Source: Stomoxys calcitrans
Lineage: Eukaryota > Arthropoda > Insecta > Diptera > Muscidae
DNA: 64,000 bases
NCBI RefSeq assembly: GCF_963082655.1
Contig: NC_081552.1
Span: forward strand, 195,314,598 to 195,378,597
Direction of reading: 5' to 3'
The notes below the pieces were generated by a model. The model saw nothing but the letters and a program-made list of their open reading frames with translations. It had not been told where the DNA came from and did no database searches. The position numbers and the translations under genes were made by a program. Numbering within the stretch: position 1 is the first letter of the stretch; each line of letters begins with the position of its first letter. Shown here piece after piece: positions 35,229 through 50,200 of this stretch.

Positions 35229-38200
35229 CTGGAAATAAAGCCCAGACAATTAAAAATCTATCTATCTTGCCTCCAGATTAGCCTTACCTGATCTACTTGC
35301 TGATCCATGCTAACAGCCAATACCCATTCTCGCACCTCTTCATGAAGACTAGGATCATTTTTCAAATGTATTTCTTCGGGTATGGGAACTGAGCTGGGAA
35401 AATCTGTTGATGCCAAATCGGAGTGATCCACTAAATTGCCTGAACCATCTTCTATGGCCTCACACACATCCAAATAATGATTGAGCATAACAAAAGCTTC
35501 AGCCTCTCGACCGGCATTGCGTAGATCCATGCCAGCTTCATAGAAACCCTTGTCCACGGGTATAATATCGGTGTAACGCAATAGAGCTATGGATATACGT
35601 ACAGCTATGGGATGTAAGGCTTGTACATGACGACAGGCACTACGGGCACTGTAATAGTGGGCTATTTGCATATATTGTTCCATGCTCTGGCAAATGGGTG
35701 CTTGGGAATAATCCGATGATCTTAAGGTCTGCAATGAAATGAAGAAATTTAAGAGGTTTTATTGTCAACAAAGATGAATCTCGCGTTGGGAGCTTATACG
35801 TCGCGTTTTGGGAGGGCTCTGACGACATTTGGGTAATATTAAAAGGGTGGTTTTGTAAGAGTTATAAGAAAGTTAAAAAACATATAAAATTCAAAAAATG
35901 CTCGAAATCTTGATTTTAATCGATAGTACGGTCCATAAAATTTAAGGTTTGAAGATTATTTCATGCAAATGTTGACGGTGACTGCGCCCCAAATGGTGCA
36001 ACCGCTTAGTTCAATTTTGGCATACTCTTTCCAACACTTCGGTAGGTATCTCAGGAAGAAATGCTACAATGTTTTCTTCCAATGCGTTAATTGAAGTCTA
36101 AAGGCGTTTAATCGCACGATCTAGGCACCCGAACGTGAAATAAAATGTTCACCGAACTCGCTTCTCAATAAGCCCACTGTTACGCGTGCTGTGTGGCACC
36201 GTCATGTTGAAACCACATGTCATGCAAGTCTCACGATAGCGCTCACCATTCACAGTTACGTTACGATTAGCATAATCTTTGAAGAAGTACGCTCCAATGA
36301 TGCCACCAGCCCATAAACCGCACCAAACTGTGACTTATTCTAAATGCATTGGTAGCTCTTGCAATGCTTCTGGCTGATTTTCACTTCAAAATCGACAATT
36401 CTGCTTACTTACGTTCGCATTGAGTCAAAAATGAGCTTCGTCGATGGAAAGGAAGAAGCGCGCGATGAACTTTCTTAAGAGAGCATGCATTTTGATAATA
36501 AAATTCAATAATTTGCAAGCGTTGTTCGTTTGTAAGACGATTCATGGTTAAATTATAAACCAAACTGAAGATATTTGAAAGTGAAACTAAACATTTCCAA
36601 AATTTCTTTCGAGTAATAATTTCGCTCTCCAGAAGTTTAGAAAGTAAAATTGAGAGATCGGTTTATTTGGCAGCTATATCAGGTTATGAACCGAGTTTTT
36701 TCCCATATTTGTCACAGTTCTTGTCATACCAAAATGACGTGTGCAAAATTTCAACTAAATTGGATAAGAATTGCGCCCTCTAGAGTCTCGTCTCAAGAAA
36801 TCTAATCGGTTTATATGGCAGCTATATCAGCTTATGGACTGATTTTTAACATACTTAGCACAGTTGTTGAAATTCATACCAAAATGACATGAGCAAAATT
36901 TCAATCAAATTGGATAAAAATTGCACCCTCAAGAAGCCCAAGAAGTCTAATCGGGAGATCAGTTGATATGTCAGCTGATTTTGGTTACACCTAGCACAGT
37001 TGTTGGAACCCATACCAAAACACCAAATCCGATAAGAACTTTGGCCTCTACAAGCTCAAGAAGTCAAGACACAAGATCGGTTTAAATGGTACCTATATCA
37101 AAACATGGACCGATTTGGCCCATTTACAATCCCAACCAACCTACAACAACAAGAAGCATTTGTGCAAAATTTCAAGCGCCTAGCTTTACTCCTTCGAAAA
37201 ATTGTGTGCTTTCGACAGACAGACGGACGGACCGTTGTATATTTTATGGGGTCTTAGACGAATATTTTGAGGCGTTACAAACGGAATGACGAAATTAGTA
37301 TACCCCCCATCCAATGGTGGAGGGAATATCAATTAAAAGCGCGTTTAGTTCGGCCGGGCTGTATCTTGTACCCTTTACCATGGATCGCTTTTGACACGTT
37401 CTTTGCCCAGTATCTCCTTATAGGTAAACAAAGGATAATGAATAAAAATTGCCATGATATTGGAGCCATGTCAGATTATGAACCGACTCGGACCATACTT
37501 GTTTTGAATGTTGGAGACCATAGTAGAAATCTTAGTGCAAAATTTCAGCCAAATCGAATAAAGCAGTTCAAGAAGTAATATCGAGAGAACGATTTATATG
37601 GGAGCTTTATCAAATTATAGACTGATTCAGACCATATTCAACATGTCATAGGAAAAATCGTGCAAAACCTGTATAATGTTTTATGGTGCTGTGGTCGGGT
37701 GGACGGCGCTCCAAAAGTCCTCCTACTATTCAATACTCAGCCGGCATGCTTGTGCATAACAGCCGCACGGAGGAACAAACCATAAGATGCACTAATTTCA
37801 ATGCTTCGCCTCTTATGATCCGTCTTTGGCGGTTGGTATTTCCTAATTTCTTGGAGGACAACTGGCAAACAAATTGTTGTGTACCACTCAGAACTGACTG
37901 TTCTTTGTTGTTCTAGTGGTACGATTGCGACATGTCCAGTTTTTTCGATAAAACATTCTATCATTTGCTTGGAAGTGTTTCGTGCGCTAGCAACTTTTAT
38001 TGGATTTGGCTCATCTTAAAACACCCTTACAGTCGACTGCTCTTTACTTTCGGGTTCATACGCGTAAATCCACGATTCATCACTTGTCACGATGTCATAG
38101 GCGTGTTTCAAAGCACCGCGATCGTATTTTTGGAGCAGTTCTTTCGACCAATCGACACGAAACAAATTGTGTGGATTTCAACGCGAACCAATTTCTTGAC

Positions 38201-41200
38201 GGTCAAATGTTCATGCAATATTGAATGTATGCTGCTCCCACGAATGCCTAAGGTTGTCTCAATCTCACGATAGGTCACATGACGATCTTGCAATATCAGT
38301 TGGCGCACAGCATCAGTGGTTTTTGGAACAACAACTGATTTTGGACGGATTCACCATACCATCGATTAACAAATTTTATAAAATTGAAAAAAATTTTACG
38401 TCAAATGCTTGCAAAATTTAAAGTTAAGATGGATTATACAAATTATTGAAATATTTATGAAATTGTTGATGTTTTTTTTTTAACTTTTTGACATTTGAAA
38501 ACAGCAGAAAAGTTTTGCTGTTTGAGCAACAAAATTCAGCTGTCCCATTTCCAACAGACATTCTATTGTTACAGCAAATATACCAAACTTTTTTTCTGAG
38601 TGTAGATATTGTTTGCTTGTTAGGTCAAGCCCATGCAGCAGCCTTATTAGTATGCCTTTGTGAAATACTTTGAAATTCCAGAGATTGGATTGAAAATTCC
38701 CCCAGAAGAACTGCCTGTCGCTTTAACTTTGTGTCACTGAAAATGAGCGGTTTTCGTAAGTAAGAAAGTCAGTAAGCCTACGTTATGTTAGTGATCTTAT
38801 GTGACGGTGTTCTGCCCGCCCCACAATCCTTAAATGTCCATTTAAGAGCTTAATTAGTTTATAACTCGTTGCTGGTGTTCGATAAGAAGTCATAAACGGA
38901 CACTAAGCCATAGGCCTCATGGCGGCGCGCATGGGGCTACCGCACAATGAGTTCTGTAGGAGTTGCCTCGATGAGCATGAGGAGGAGACTATTGAGCACT
39001 TGCGGAGACGTAGGCTATCCTTTCTGGGGAGCCGTTTCTTCTGTGATCTGGATGAACTTGCGAACGTACCTCTGGTATCTCTCCTGAGGTTTGTTGAGGG
39101 AACAGGATGGTTCCGACGGGGGGTGAACTAGCTACAGCGTAGGTAGGTCCGTGCTTTGCGTAGGTGAGGAAGCTTCTTCACCTCCCGCTGCGGTTTCTCC
39201 ACTCCTCCTGTCTTTTTCTTCGTGTATAATCTTTAGTACGAGGTCTCGCATTTTCGTTTTTCTTCCCTTTCTCTCTCTAGGGTACCACAATGAGCCAAAC
39301 TGGCCTCCGAGTGAACTCACCTTTGGTGGGCGACCCATTTAACCTAACCTGACCCAACTTAACCTTTTTACTCGCAAATACTTTAAGAAGGAGGTACAAG
39401 CATTTTAAGTTTGGTATGAAGATTTTACAGCCAACGAAATTCGTTATTCAAAATTGCAAAGATGTTTGCTGAAACAACAGTGTTTGTCTGTCAAAAGCAG
39501 ACATGACTGCTGTTTTAGCAAACAAAAGGCAACTGTTTAAGCAAACATTTCCGTCGGACATTTCAACAAGCAATATCTCTATCAATAACAATATCTGCTG
39601 TTTCAACTACAATATCTCCTGAAATATTGCACAAGTATTACTGAAGAAGGAAGATGCCTTCTAGTTCCTACCGTTGATCCATCCAGATCACTTTAAAAAG
39701 CCCAAACACTTGCGAATATTTACATCTGCTAAACCAGACAGATTCTCAAAGAAATGAGTACCTAAAGTGGAACTCCTTCTGACTGCCAGTGTGGGACACC
39801 CACACACAGAAGGTGTTCTATAGTCTCTTCTTCTTCGATGTCCTCACAGTTTGTGCAAAAGTCGTTACTGGCAACCATCAGTCTTTCAGCTTGTTTTCCG
39901 ATTAGACAGTGACCTGTCATGACGGACACAATGACTCAGACATCTGTTCTAGCCAATGAAAGCAAAGCGGCAGAACTCTTCAAGTCTAGATAAGGCCACA
40001 TAGTTTTGGAATACCCACAGCCTACTCTATCATTCGATGTCCTTCGGGCCTGGTCCTGAAAACTTAGCTTACATGTCGCTAGAGGCATACCCATTCCAGT
40101 TTCACTGTAATGTCTAAGGTAGTTCGTAGTCTCGCAAGCTCGTCCGCCTTACAATTCCCTGGGATATCTCTGTGGCTCGGCAACCAGAACAGGTGAATTT
40201 TGAACTGCTCAGCTTTCTTGTTGAGATTTCTGCGACAGTCGAGGGCAGATTTTGTGTTCAGAAATACGTTTTCCGGGTTTTTAATGGCTGCCTGGCTGTC
40301 TGAGAAGATTTTTATGCCAATCGTCGTAATGACATTATATCTTAGCCATTCCATCACTTCTTTAATTGCAAGGATCTTTGTTCGATACACACTGCAATGG
40401 TCGGGTAGCTTTTTCGATATGAACAGTTCAAGATCTTTAGAGTACACCCCAAATCATACCTTATCGTCTAGTTGGGAAGTCTATGTAACTTCTATTACCA
40501 GGGATATCGTAGTTCCAATCGGTTGTGGTACAGTGCTTTTTATCAAATACGGCTCAGTGAGGGTGCAATCCACACAGCCTGGAACATCGGACATTTTGTT
40601 AAGGCTAACACAATGTCCGTAGCCACCACATGATAAAAGAAAAAGCTCCCTTAGTCTCACGGCAGTGGTCGCTGCAATTTGTCTAGCCACAATGTCCAGA
40701 GGCATTAGATGAAGCATTAAATACAGTGCTTTAGATGGTTTCGTCCTCAGTGCAGCTATGATGCACAAACAAGCCATCCTTTGAATCCGGTTGAGTACTG
40801 AACAGTAGCTGTACTTTTGAATCGCCGTCCACTAGACAACATCACCATATAGCATTAAAGGTTAGATAACTGCAGTATATACCCAGGACTAAACCCCAAC
40901 ACGCGGTTGAGGGTCTAAACCCCTAACTTTTTGGGGGTCTAAACCCCCAACTTTTGCCAATGGCTCTCTTGCAAGTGTATAGGGCAAGAGTTGCCGTTCA
41001 TGCCCCTACCAAAATGTTGAAATTTGAAGTTCAATTTCCTGTCCAGCAAAACACCCAGGCATTTTGCGCTTTCTTTAAATGGAACATTCTCTCCACCCAC
41101 TGTAGGCAACTGGTATCTCCTGCTGAAAACAACTATTTCTGTCTTGCACGGATTTATACCTAGACAACTTTCGGTAGCCCACTTTGCTGTTGCACGTAGG

Positions 41201-44200
41201 GCTTTTTGAAGTATATCTCTTAGAGTGCTGGGAAATGTATTATTAATGGCTATATTCCAAAGTAGAGGAGACAGTACACCTCTGCTGACCCATCTTTTTA
41301 GATCCACAGATCCCAAGCCTGCCGTAATGCAAATTTTAGTAAGTAAGTTACTAATAAACTTTCTTACGGTAGAGTTGATGCCTAGAATCTCCAACTTCTT
41401 CATGATTGACGTCGGTTTTACATTGAAAGCACCTTCAATGTCAAAAATGCTATCATTGTTTATTCCCTTGTAATAGGAGCCCTCGTAATAGGAAGAAGAT
41501 TTTTCTTACCAAAGGAAGTGGATTTGAAATATTTCTTTTAATATATCCTAACATTTTGCCACACCTTTTCATAATTTTTTACTTTTTTGTTTTTCAGCTG
41601 GCAAATGGAGAAGCTGTTGACGAGGGTAAGTTATTTGTAACCATATAAAAGTATTTTGAGGCATCATTCATGGTTTTATTCAAACGAAGACAATCAAATT
41701 GAATTATAAATATTTAAAGAACTTGACACAATCTCAATACCATATTCTAACGATTCAAATGTTAAGCTTGGCGATGCTTCGAACTGTGGTAACAAAAACA
41801 TTCTTATAAACCGTGTTTTCCTTTCTGTCATGTATGAGGGCTAAGCGAGTGCCTAGGCAGCACTAATTGTTGCCAGTTGCAATCTGACACTTCCATTGAA
41901 AAGTTTGACATTTTCTAGCATAATCGTACTCAAAACGTTTTGGCGTACGACCATCATTTGTGTTGTTTACAGTGGCTTGAAAAAAATTAATTTGACAAAA
42001 ATATGTAAGAAACTCTTGAACATTTTTTCTCTAGTTTTGATCGATCTGTGTAGCATGATCTTTCAGATGGCATTACCAGAGTTCTGTCAATCCAAGATTG
42101 TGCCTCTAGCAGCAGTGCCTTGCACTCGACCTCAAGTAAAGGGTGATTTTTTTGAGGTTAGGATTTTCATGCATTAGTATTTGACAGATCACGTGGGATT
42201 TCAGACATGGTGTCAAAGAGAAAGATGCTCAGTATGCTTTGACATTTCATCATGAATAGACTTACTAACGAGCAACGCTTGCAAATCATTGAATTTTATT
42301 ACCAAAATCAGTGTTCGGTTCGAAATGTGTTCAAATTTTGACAAATTTTGTTCAGCGATGAGGCTCATTTCTGGTTGAATGGCTACGTAAATAAGCAAAA
42401 TTGCCGCATTTGGAGTGAAGGGCAACCAGAAGCCGTTCAAGAACTGCCCATGCATCCCGAAAAATGCACTGTTTGGTGTGGTTTGTACGCTGGTGGAATC
42501 ATTGGACCGTATTTTTTCAAAGATGCTGTTGGACGCAACGTTACGGTGAATGAACACATTTCGAACCGAACACTGATTTTGGTAATAAAATTCAATGATT
42601 TGCAAGCGTTGCTCGTTAGTAAGTCTATTCATGAGGAAATGTCAAAGCATACTGAGCATCTTTCTCTTTGACACCATGTCTGAAATCCCACGTGATCTGT
42701 CAAATACTAATGCATGAAAATCCTAACCTCAAAAAAATCACCCTTTATAAGACTCTCATTTCTCCGCAACCAAACCTTGGTTTTGCTTGTTTGAGACTTC
42801 CATCATGTGTTCCGTCGCAAATTACTGACCCCAACCTTGAAAAGAGCGGCGCCTTTGTAAGCTGGGGGATGTCCATCTTTCTCACCAGACCGAGTTTACG
42901 CCCCAGGAAATGCGGATATTTCCAACGAGCTTTTTGACGGCATCGATACATTCTGCTAAGGCAAAGCCCAGCATTAAGATGCCCTCTCTATACCCGCAGC
43001 TTTAAAAAAGAAAATTTAAAATCAGGAATTCTGTGCTACTAATAAAATCCCTAAATGTTTTCCATACCACATCCCTCAGTTGGTTCATGTCTGGTATTGT
43101 GTGCCCACCTAAGTGCCGGTGTCTATTAGCCCCGAAAGTCAGCAACGACATAAGAAATGCTGCAATGTCTCATCATCTCCCCGCAAGCCCTATACATGCT
43201 CTCACTTGCCGCACCTATTTTGCATAAGTAAGCTCATAGTCCTATGTGTCCCGTTAGGATACCGATAGCTATACTGACCTGCTGCTTACTTTCTTTCACA
43301 ATCCGTCTTCGTCAATCCGAATCTCCCATAGGATTTTCGTCATCCTACCGATTGTTCCGCTGTTCCAACGTTGTTAAATGCGCGTTCTTAGCCCAAGCCC
43401 TTAACTTGGACTGCGTCGCCCCGAAATGCTTCGGGTCAACCAAGTTTATTGACGGCAGTCCTTTGGCCTTCACTGCCAAATCGTCTGCTCTTTCATACCC
43501 CTTACTCCGCTGTGGCCCGGCTACCAAACTATGCCATCTCCAGAGAAGGCGTTAATCTCCTTCTTAAACTCCAAGACTGTTCTTGAGCTTAGCGTCCCGG
43601 TTGTCATTGCCCTGATGGTCAGTTTACAGTCCGTAAAGATGTTCACTCTCATCTCTGTATATATTTCCTTGACACTCCGGCGTAAGGAGCCGCTCCTTGC
43701 CCTATTCAACGACCATCTTCCCTTTCCGTGATGGCTGTGGCCGCCTTTGGAAGTCACAGTCCTCCATGAAGACCTAGTGGCTGTGCGCAATTTTTTCGTT
43801 CCTGTACCGACTTTGTTTCCTGCGCAGGACACTGTCTGGAGTCTCCAATGCGGGAGAGCTGGCTTGGTCTTCCCTGAGTGGTTGAAAGTGGCGAGCTCTT
43901 TTTCAGTGTCATGCTCTTCGGGAGATCTGATTGGAATACCAGCTCTATCCCTTCTAACATCCTGCACTTCCGCCCGATTGCGCAGACTTCGTGGTGTTTA
44001 AAGCAGGCACCTGTCACGATGGCTTTATCCTGCAGGGCTTTTAACCCCGAGTGAAAACGAAGCGTCTACCAACGCCCCCATACAAAGCCAAAACTAACAT
44101 GAATACCAATACGAGTTGACGTTTTCCGGACGTGTCCTCCCCATTGGTTAGGAGCAGAGCACTATTCCAACTCTTGCCAATCTATGGATCACAGCACCCG

Positions 44201-47200
44201 GTTGAGTACATGCAACTCCATACCGAGCATCGAAATGCCCTTCCTGCGATTTTAGGTGTTAAACCACAGCCACCACGTTGCTCCCAACAGGGGCCTCACC
44301 AGACTGGAACCGAAGTTCCAGGGGCTCCTGACTCTCGTGGTACAAGGTTAAGGACTCTGGTTCGACCACATATCGGAATGCCCTTTCTGTGATTTTGGAG
44401 CCACCACGTTGCTCCCAACTGGGGCCTCACCAATAGTCAGGCTGGCACCGAAGTTCCAGGGGCTCCTGACTCCCGTGGTACCAGATCAAGGACTCTGGTT
44501 CGACCACGTAGTCCAACTTTTTCCAGTTCAACTCCAAACAGTTCTGGACTGGTCGCCTAGTGGGATGATGTAAGCATCATCCCGTGGCAACACGTCATTC
44601 AGAAACAATTAGAAATTAGGTGACATAACCCAAAATGAGTCAGCACATGACTAAGCCAAAACAGGAGTGCCACTGAAAACATTCACACATACGGTATACA
44701 TTCTGCTAGTCACAAAGGAATAACAGCGACACCGTGTAAAAACTTTCAAAACTTCAGAACTTCAACACCCACACCAACTCGACTAGCTCCAAGACTTCAT
44801 GGTCCAGCCGCCTTCAGCTCACCGAACTTTTCGATGCAGCCTTCTTACCAGTCATCCATCCGTCGACCCACCGCTTCAACCGTTCATCGCCACCTGCACC
44901 TCCTTCCGACCAGTTCCGAAAGTGCTTCGACAATTGGTTTGATTATTTTAGTCTTGGGGTCATAGTAAGGTCTTGGGACATAATAACCGCGTTTATTGTC
45001 CAAAATATGTTAGGCCCCTCGACATCCCTGTTCAATATGGGTGTAGCCGCCATATTCACCGATCTCCCTTATTGAGGTTTTAAGCTCATAAAAGTTGAAT
45101 TTGTTAACCGATTTCATTGAAATTCAGCACAGAGAGTTCGGGTTAGCCCCTCAACATTCGCACCGAGTATAGTCAAGGTCGGTGGAGACGGCCCCCACGA
45201 AGTGGTACAAGAAGTCGACACATCCCTCCGACAGAAGGAGCACACTATGGCGGCCTTCTTGGAAATTGAGGGGGCCTTCAATAACGTAGAGGAAGGATCG
45301 ATAGTCGCCGCACAGAACCGCACGGATATTCACCCCACAATCTCCCAGTGGACTAACAATATGCTCCATGGCAGGATTATAAATGCGACCTAAGAGATAG
45401 TGTGGCCAGAAGACGGGTGACCAGAGGAACGCACCAGTGTTCTCGCCAATTCTATGGAACCTTATAATAAACGAAATCCTGTTAGATCTCGGTGGGGATA
45501 GCACGAAGATAATCGCTTATGCGAACGACGTTGTGTTGCTGGTCCGAGGCAGGTTTCTGTCGAGGATCAGCGAGATCACGTAAGGGTCACTGAGGGGATT
45601 GTTGCTATGGGCTACCACAAATGGGTTGAGGAACAATCCAAGGAAGACGGAGCTGGTGCTCTTCACGCGTAGATACAAGATACAAAAGTTTAGCCTCCCG
45701 TCCTTGGACGTGAACGCCCCGCAGCTGTTGAAGGAGGTGAAGTACCTTGGCATAATCCTCGATTCGAAGCTGTCCTGGAAGAGAAATACCGAGGAAAGGG
45801 GCCGTAAGATACTGTGCGCTTTTTGCTCATGCACGAGGATGTTCGATAGGAAGTGGGTGGTAACCCCCAAGATGATTTATTGAATGTATAGGGCCATTGT
45901 GAGACCAGTACTGACCTATGGAGCACTGGTATTTTGCTAAATTGCAGATTTTGGCCATGAACATCCCACTTAGGAACAGGGGCAAACTTCTCACCTATCA
46001 ATGAGTGCAGTCCGATTCAAACTTAAGCTCAATGACAAGGGGCGTCCTTTTTATATCCGAGTCCGAACGGCGTGCCGCAGTACGACACCTCTTTGGAGTG
46101 AAGTTTTTCATTTCGAAGGGGAAAAACACGGCTGAAAATTTTTTCAGATGGTCCCGCCAGGATTCGAACTCAGGCGTTCAGCGGATATGCTAACTTCTGC
46201 GCTGCGGTGGCCTACTATGGTATGGTGGAGGGCCGTGGAAAGGAGAATTCGTACGAGGGAATTCGAAAAGGGCTAGAGACTGGCCTGTTTCGAGGTCACA
46301 GGGGCTCTGAGATCCACACCACAGGCAGGTCTGGAAGCGGATATGCTGGATATGCAGCCCATTGGGGCCTTTATTGGAACTGCGCCGCCAAGGTCGCGCT
46401 TAGGCTGAGGGAACTCGATATGCTGAAGGAGGACAGTCGGGGACAGTTCAATTCTGGATGTTATGGATGCGGTGGGTAGACTGAGAGAGATCGACGACTA
46501 CCTGGTACCGGTATCGACTGGGATAAAGGCCTTCAAGATTCGTTTACCTGGGAGTGATGAATGGAGGGCGAATGCTGTGTTTGAAGAGGATGAGACCTCC
46601 ATTTTCACTAAAGGTTTTAAGATGGAGTCAAGGACTGGAATGAGTGGTGGTGAAGTCACGGACTATATTGGGGATCTACTCCGAGGCACTCAATATCGGT
46701 ATGTCTCTGAGACTGCCGGACAAGTGTACGGTCATTCAGGCAGAGCAGACCTCTGTCTGAAGGACCGCAAAAGAAATTCTGCTAAGAGATTTATCACCCT
46801 CTAAACTCAGGATTTGTGTGGACAGTATGGCTGCGCTTAAGGCCATGAGTTCGAGGACGGTGAAGTCGAGGTGCGTGCGTGGCAGATTGTTTGGAGTCCT
46901 TGCATAGTCTCTGGGTCATGAGGGACATGAGGGAATTTCAGCAAATGAGAGGACAGATGAATGCGGCAGGAGAGGTTCGTCTGCGCCTGGCAAACCAGTC
47001 ACCGGTTTTGCCTACTTCCCATTTGTCGAGCTATTGAATATAGAAGAAGAGATGGCCAGAGCGCCGTCGGTGGCAAGATGGGACTAGGCGTATGGTTCTC
47101 TGTCCCATAAAAGATGAATTTTTTCTTCGACTTTGCTGAAATTTGGTACAATGAATTGTATTAGATCGTTACATATCCTTCCTGAATATGGTGGAGATCG

Positions 47201-50200
47201 GATATGTTTACACTTAGCTGCTAATAAGACCATTATTCTGTTTTACCATATTTAACTGTGAACTGTACTAGTGGGGGGATCCAAAGTTCGGCCCGCCCGA
47301 ACTTAGCTCCTTTTTACTTTATGATGATAAAAATTTCCATTTTCATTATTAGGCCAGAAATTTATATAGCAGCCCTCGTATGACAACCATTGAACATAAA
47401 CTCCCTCTTGACCTCTCGCTTCAAAACGATTCTGTTTTCTTGTCTTTGGCCACTTAAATTACAACCCTTAATTACCTGCAACAAACGATAGAGAAAATCT
47501 CTTAATTTTCTCCATAAACCATCCAGGCATTCCTCTTCACGCAATGCAAAACAATCCAAGGCAATTCTGGTGTAAATATTAAAATTTGCCTCCAAGGGGG
47601 GAGCTCCATAGTTCATATACAGACCCAAAGCAGAGACACTATCACCATCTCGTATAAGCTGGGCGGCATAGAGCGCAACATATTTGTGCAGAACTGGAGG
47701 GCTGATTTGTTTGGCCTTGTCCAAGCAACGTTGCCATTGGCCTTGTTCGGCTAACATGTCCAAAGCGCTGACAATATCTGTAAGCAAAATTATATCTTAG
47801 CATGCATTCAAAATCTAGGGGTAAATCACCTGCTACGTACCTATATCCGCCAATTGTTCCACATTACCCTCACTTTTGAGACGGGTTTTTTGTTGCACTT
47901 CCACATAGGCCATTAACTCGGGATCGAGTTCTTTGGCCAGCCTTCTGGCCTTGGACCACTGTTCGGCCTTAATGAAAACATCCACCGCCTCTTTGGGCAT
48001 TTCAGCAGCCAAATAAAGCTGAGCGGCTGGGCCTATTTGTTTTATCTGCAATAGACGTGGCCCCAATTGATTGGCCACTTCAATGGCATCTCTTCCCTCC
48101 AAGAATTGATTGCAAATTTCAGCAGCTCTTAGTAGAGCTCTTTCAACTGTGGCTGCATCATCGGCATTTGTGTGATCGATTTGCATAAGGCATTCGGCAG
48201 CCTTGCGGAAATCCTCCTTCTTGGCAAATTCTGCAGCTCTTTGCAAATATGACCTCGAGTCATTGGCTTGACTTCCTGAGCCTCCAGCACCACCTCCGGC
48301 GGTGCCACTACGTCTTTGCTCTTGCAGCTGCAGGCGTCTCAAATCATTCAGAGCAGCAGGGAAGTGATCTTCAGCTATGCGTATGGCCTCATCGAACATG
48401 CCCTCGTTCTTGTAATACTCGGTGATGAGATCCGGACGATGAGCCCTCAGCATAAGGTCCTCGTAATCAGAGAAGTTCCTTGTTTCCAAGGCCGCATTGG
48501 CTTGGCTGATGAGAATCTCAGCCACTGCCTCGGGCAAATGTGTTTCGGCCACATTCAAGGCAGCAGTCCAGTCACCTGCATGCGTGTACATTAGAATGGC
48601 CTCCCTGGGCTTATTGGCCTTAATGAACTCAGCTTCGGCTTGTTCAAATTTGCCCTCATCTTCCAGGGCCATAGCTATTTTGAGATGGACTTCATCCGTG
48701 GATTTGCCAGCGAAACGACAAAGGTCCATGGCAAAATCAAATTGGCCTGAATCACAAGCGAAGCCGACAGCTGTGTCCAGCAGAGCCAATTTGTTGAGAA
48801 GCCTAACGGCACTCTCAACGGGCATGGATTTTGCCCACATATATGCCACCTGATTGCTAGCGCCGTCTGTGCCCTTCTGCTTGGCCACCCGGTAGCCATC
48901 CTCCCAACGACCAGCGGAACAATACATGTGAACCACCGATTTCCAATCGCCAGCTGCCAAGTAATGAACTTCGGCATTCTTAAATTTGCCTTTGGTTTCC
49001 AAAGTACGACCCAAATGTTGGTGGGTGCTTTCGAGCAAATCTTTGTGATACCGTTCCACCAAACGTATCATGGAATCGTACAGCTCACGGCGTTTATACA
49101 TGGCTATGGCCAAATCTGGTTCGTTGACAGCCAGCAAAACCTTCTCAGCATCTCGATATTTGCCCTGCTCCTCCAGACCACCAGCCAGGTTGACAAATAG
49201 ATCACGCATTTCTTCGGACTTGAGATATTTCTCGCCAATAGCATATGCCTTTTCCCATTTACCATGACGATTGAGTAGTTCTATGGCTTCTTTGAAAAGA
49301 TTGGCTCGAACTAAAAGATCTTCGGCTCCATCTACATCGCCAGCAAATGCCAAATGCTTTGATAAATCCAAGGCATAGCGTTGTATCTCCTCGGGTTCGT
49401 CTAGAACTTTGGCGATTTGTACTGCCTTGCGCCATTGCTTAGCACCTACAGCGGACTCCAAAGCTTTTTGTGTAGCTCCAGCTTCAATATAATGATTAAT
49501 GGAGGCATCTAGTTGCTTGCGCGACACCAACCAATCACCCCATTCTTCTTCAAGGGAAGTTACCTCATCGGGCGCCAGTTGGCGAGCCAGGTCCAAGGCT
49601 CTGGCAAAAGCCCCACCCTTGCGGTATAATGTAAGGGCAGCTTCAGGGCGTGACAAGCGATAGGCTATGTCCCCGGCCATTTCAAACAATTCTGTGAAAA
49701 GGCAAAACAATTTTCAAGAGATAATCAAATTGGTTCATAGACCCTAACTTACCCGTGTTGACCAAACCCTCAGTTACTTTCATCATCAGAGAATGATCAT
49801 CCATTAGATGAGGGGTCTTCAAGGCCAATCTTGCTGCCCTGGCTGGCTTGTTGGCTTTCAAAAACAATGACATTGCTTTTTCGACTTCACCTTGTTCTTC
49901 CAGCACCTGGCCAGCTTTCTCCTCCTGCCCCGTGGTCAACAGAAAAGTCATTTGATCATCTTTCAACTGCATTAGGCCCAAATATCCCCTTATCTCCGCC
50001 AAACTGACCGCTTCATCCCACATTCTTAATTTTTTATACATATCCAATGCTGCTTCCAAATCTCCCTGCTCTAAGTAAATTCTTTCTGCCATTCTTAAGT
50101 CCGACGAAAGTAAAGCCAATTTGGCCCGTACTTCAGGACATTGTATACCCGGAGAACCTGTCGACTCTTCAAATTTATCCGCCTCCTCAACCATTTCGTT

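Noticed and set aside
37690..38330. Active mariner transposase
   Set aside because: In-frame stop after the SDESWIYAY block, a frame shift, and loss of both ends.
46140..46213. tRNA gene (B-box-like GTTCGAATCC on the minus strand)
   Set aside because: It is the head of a SINE. The rest of the SINE body follows and no complete cloverleaf is evident.
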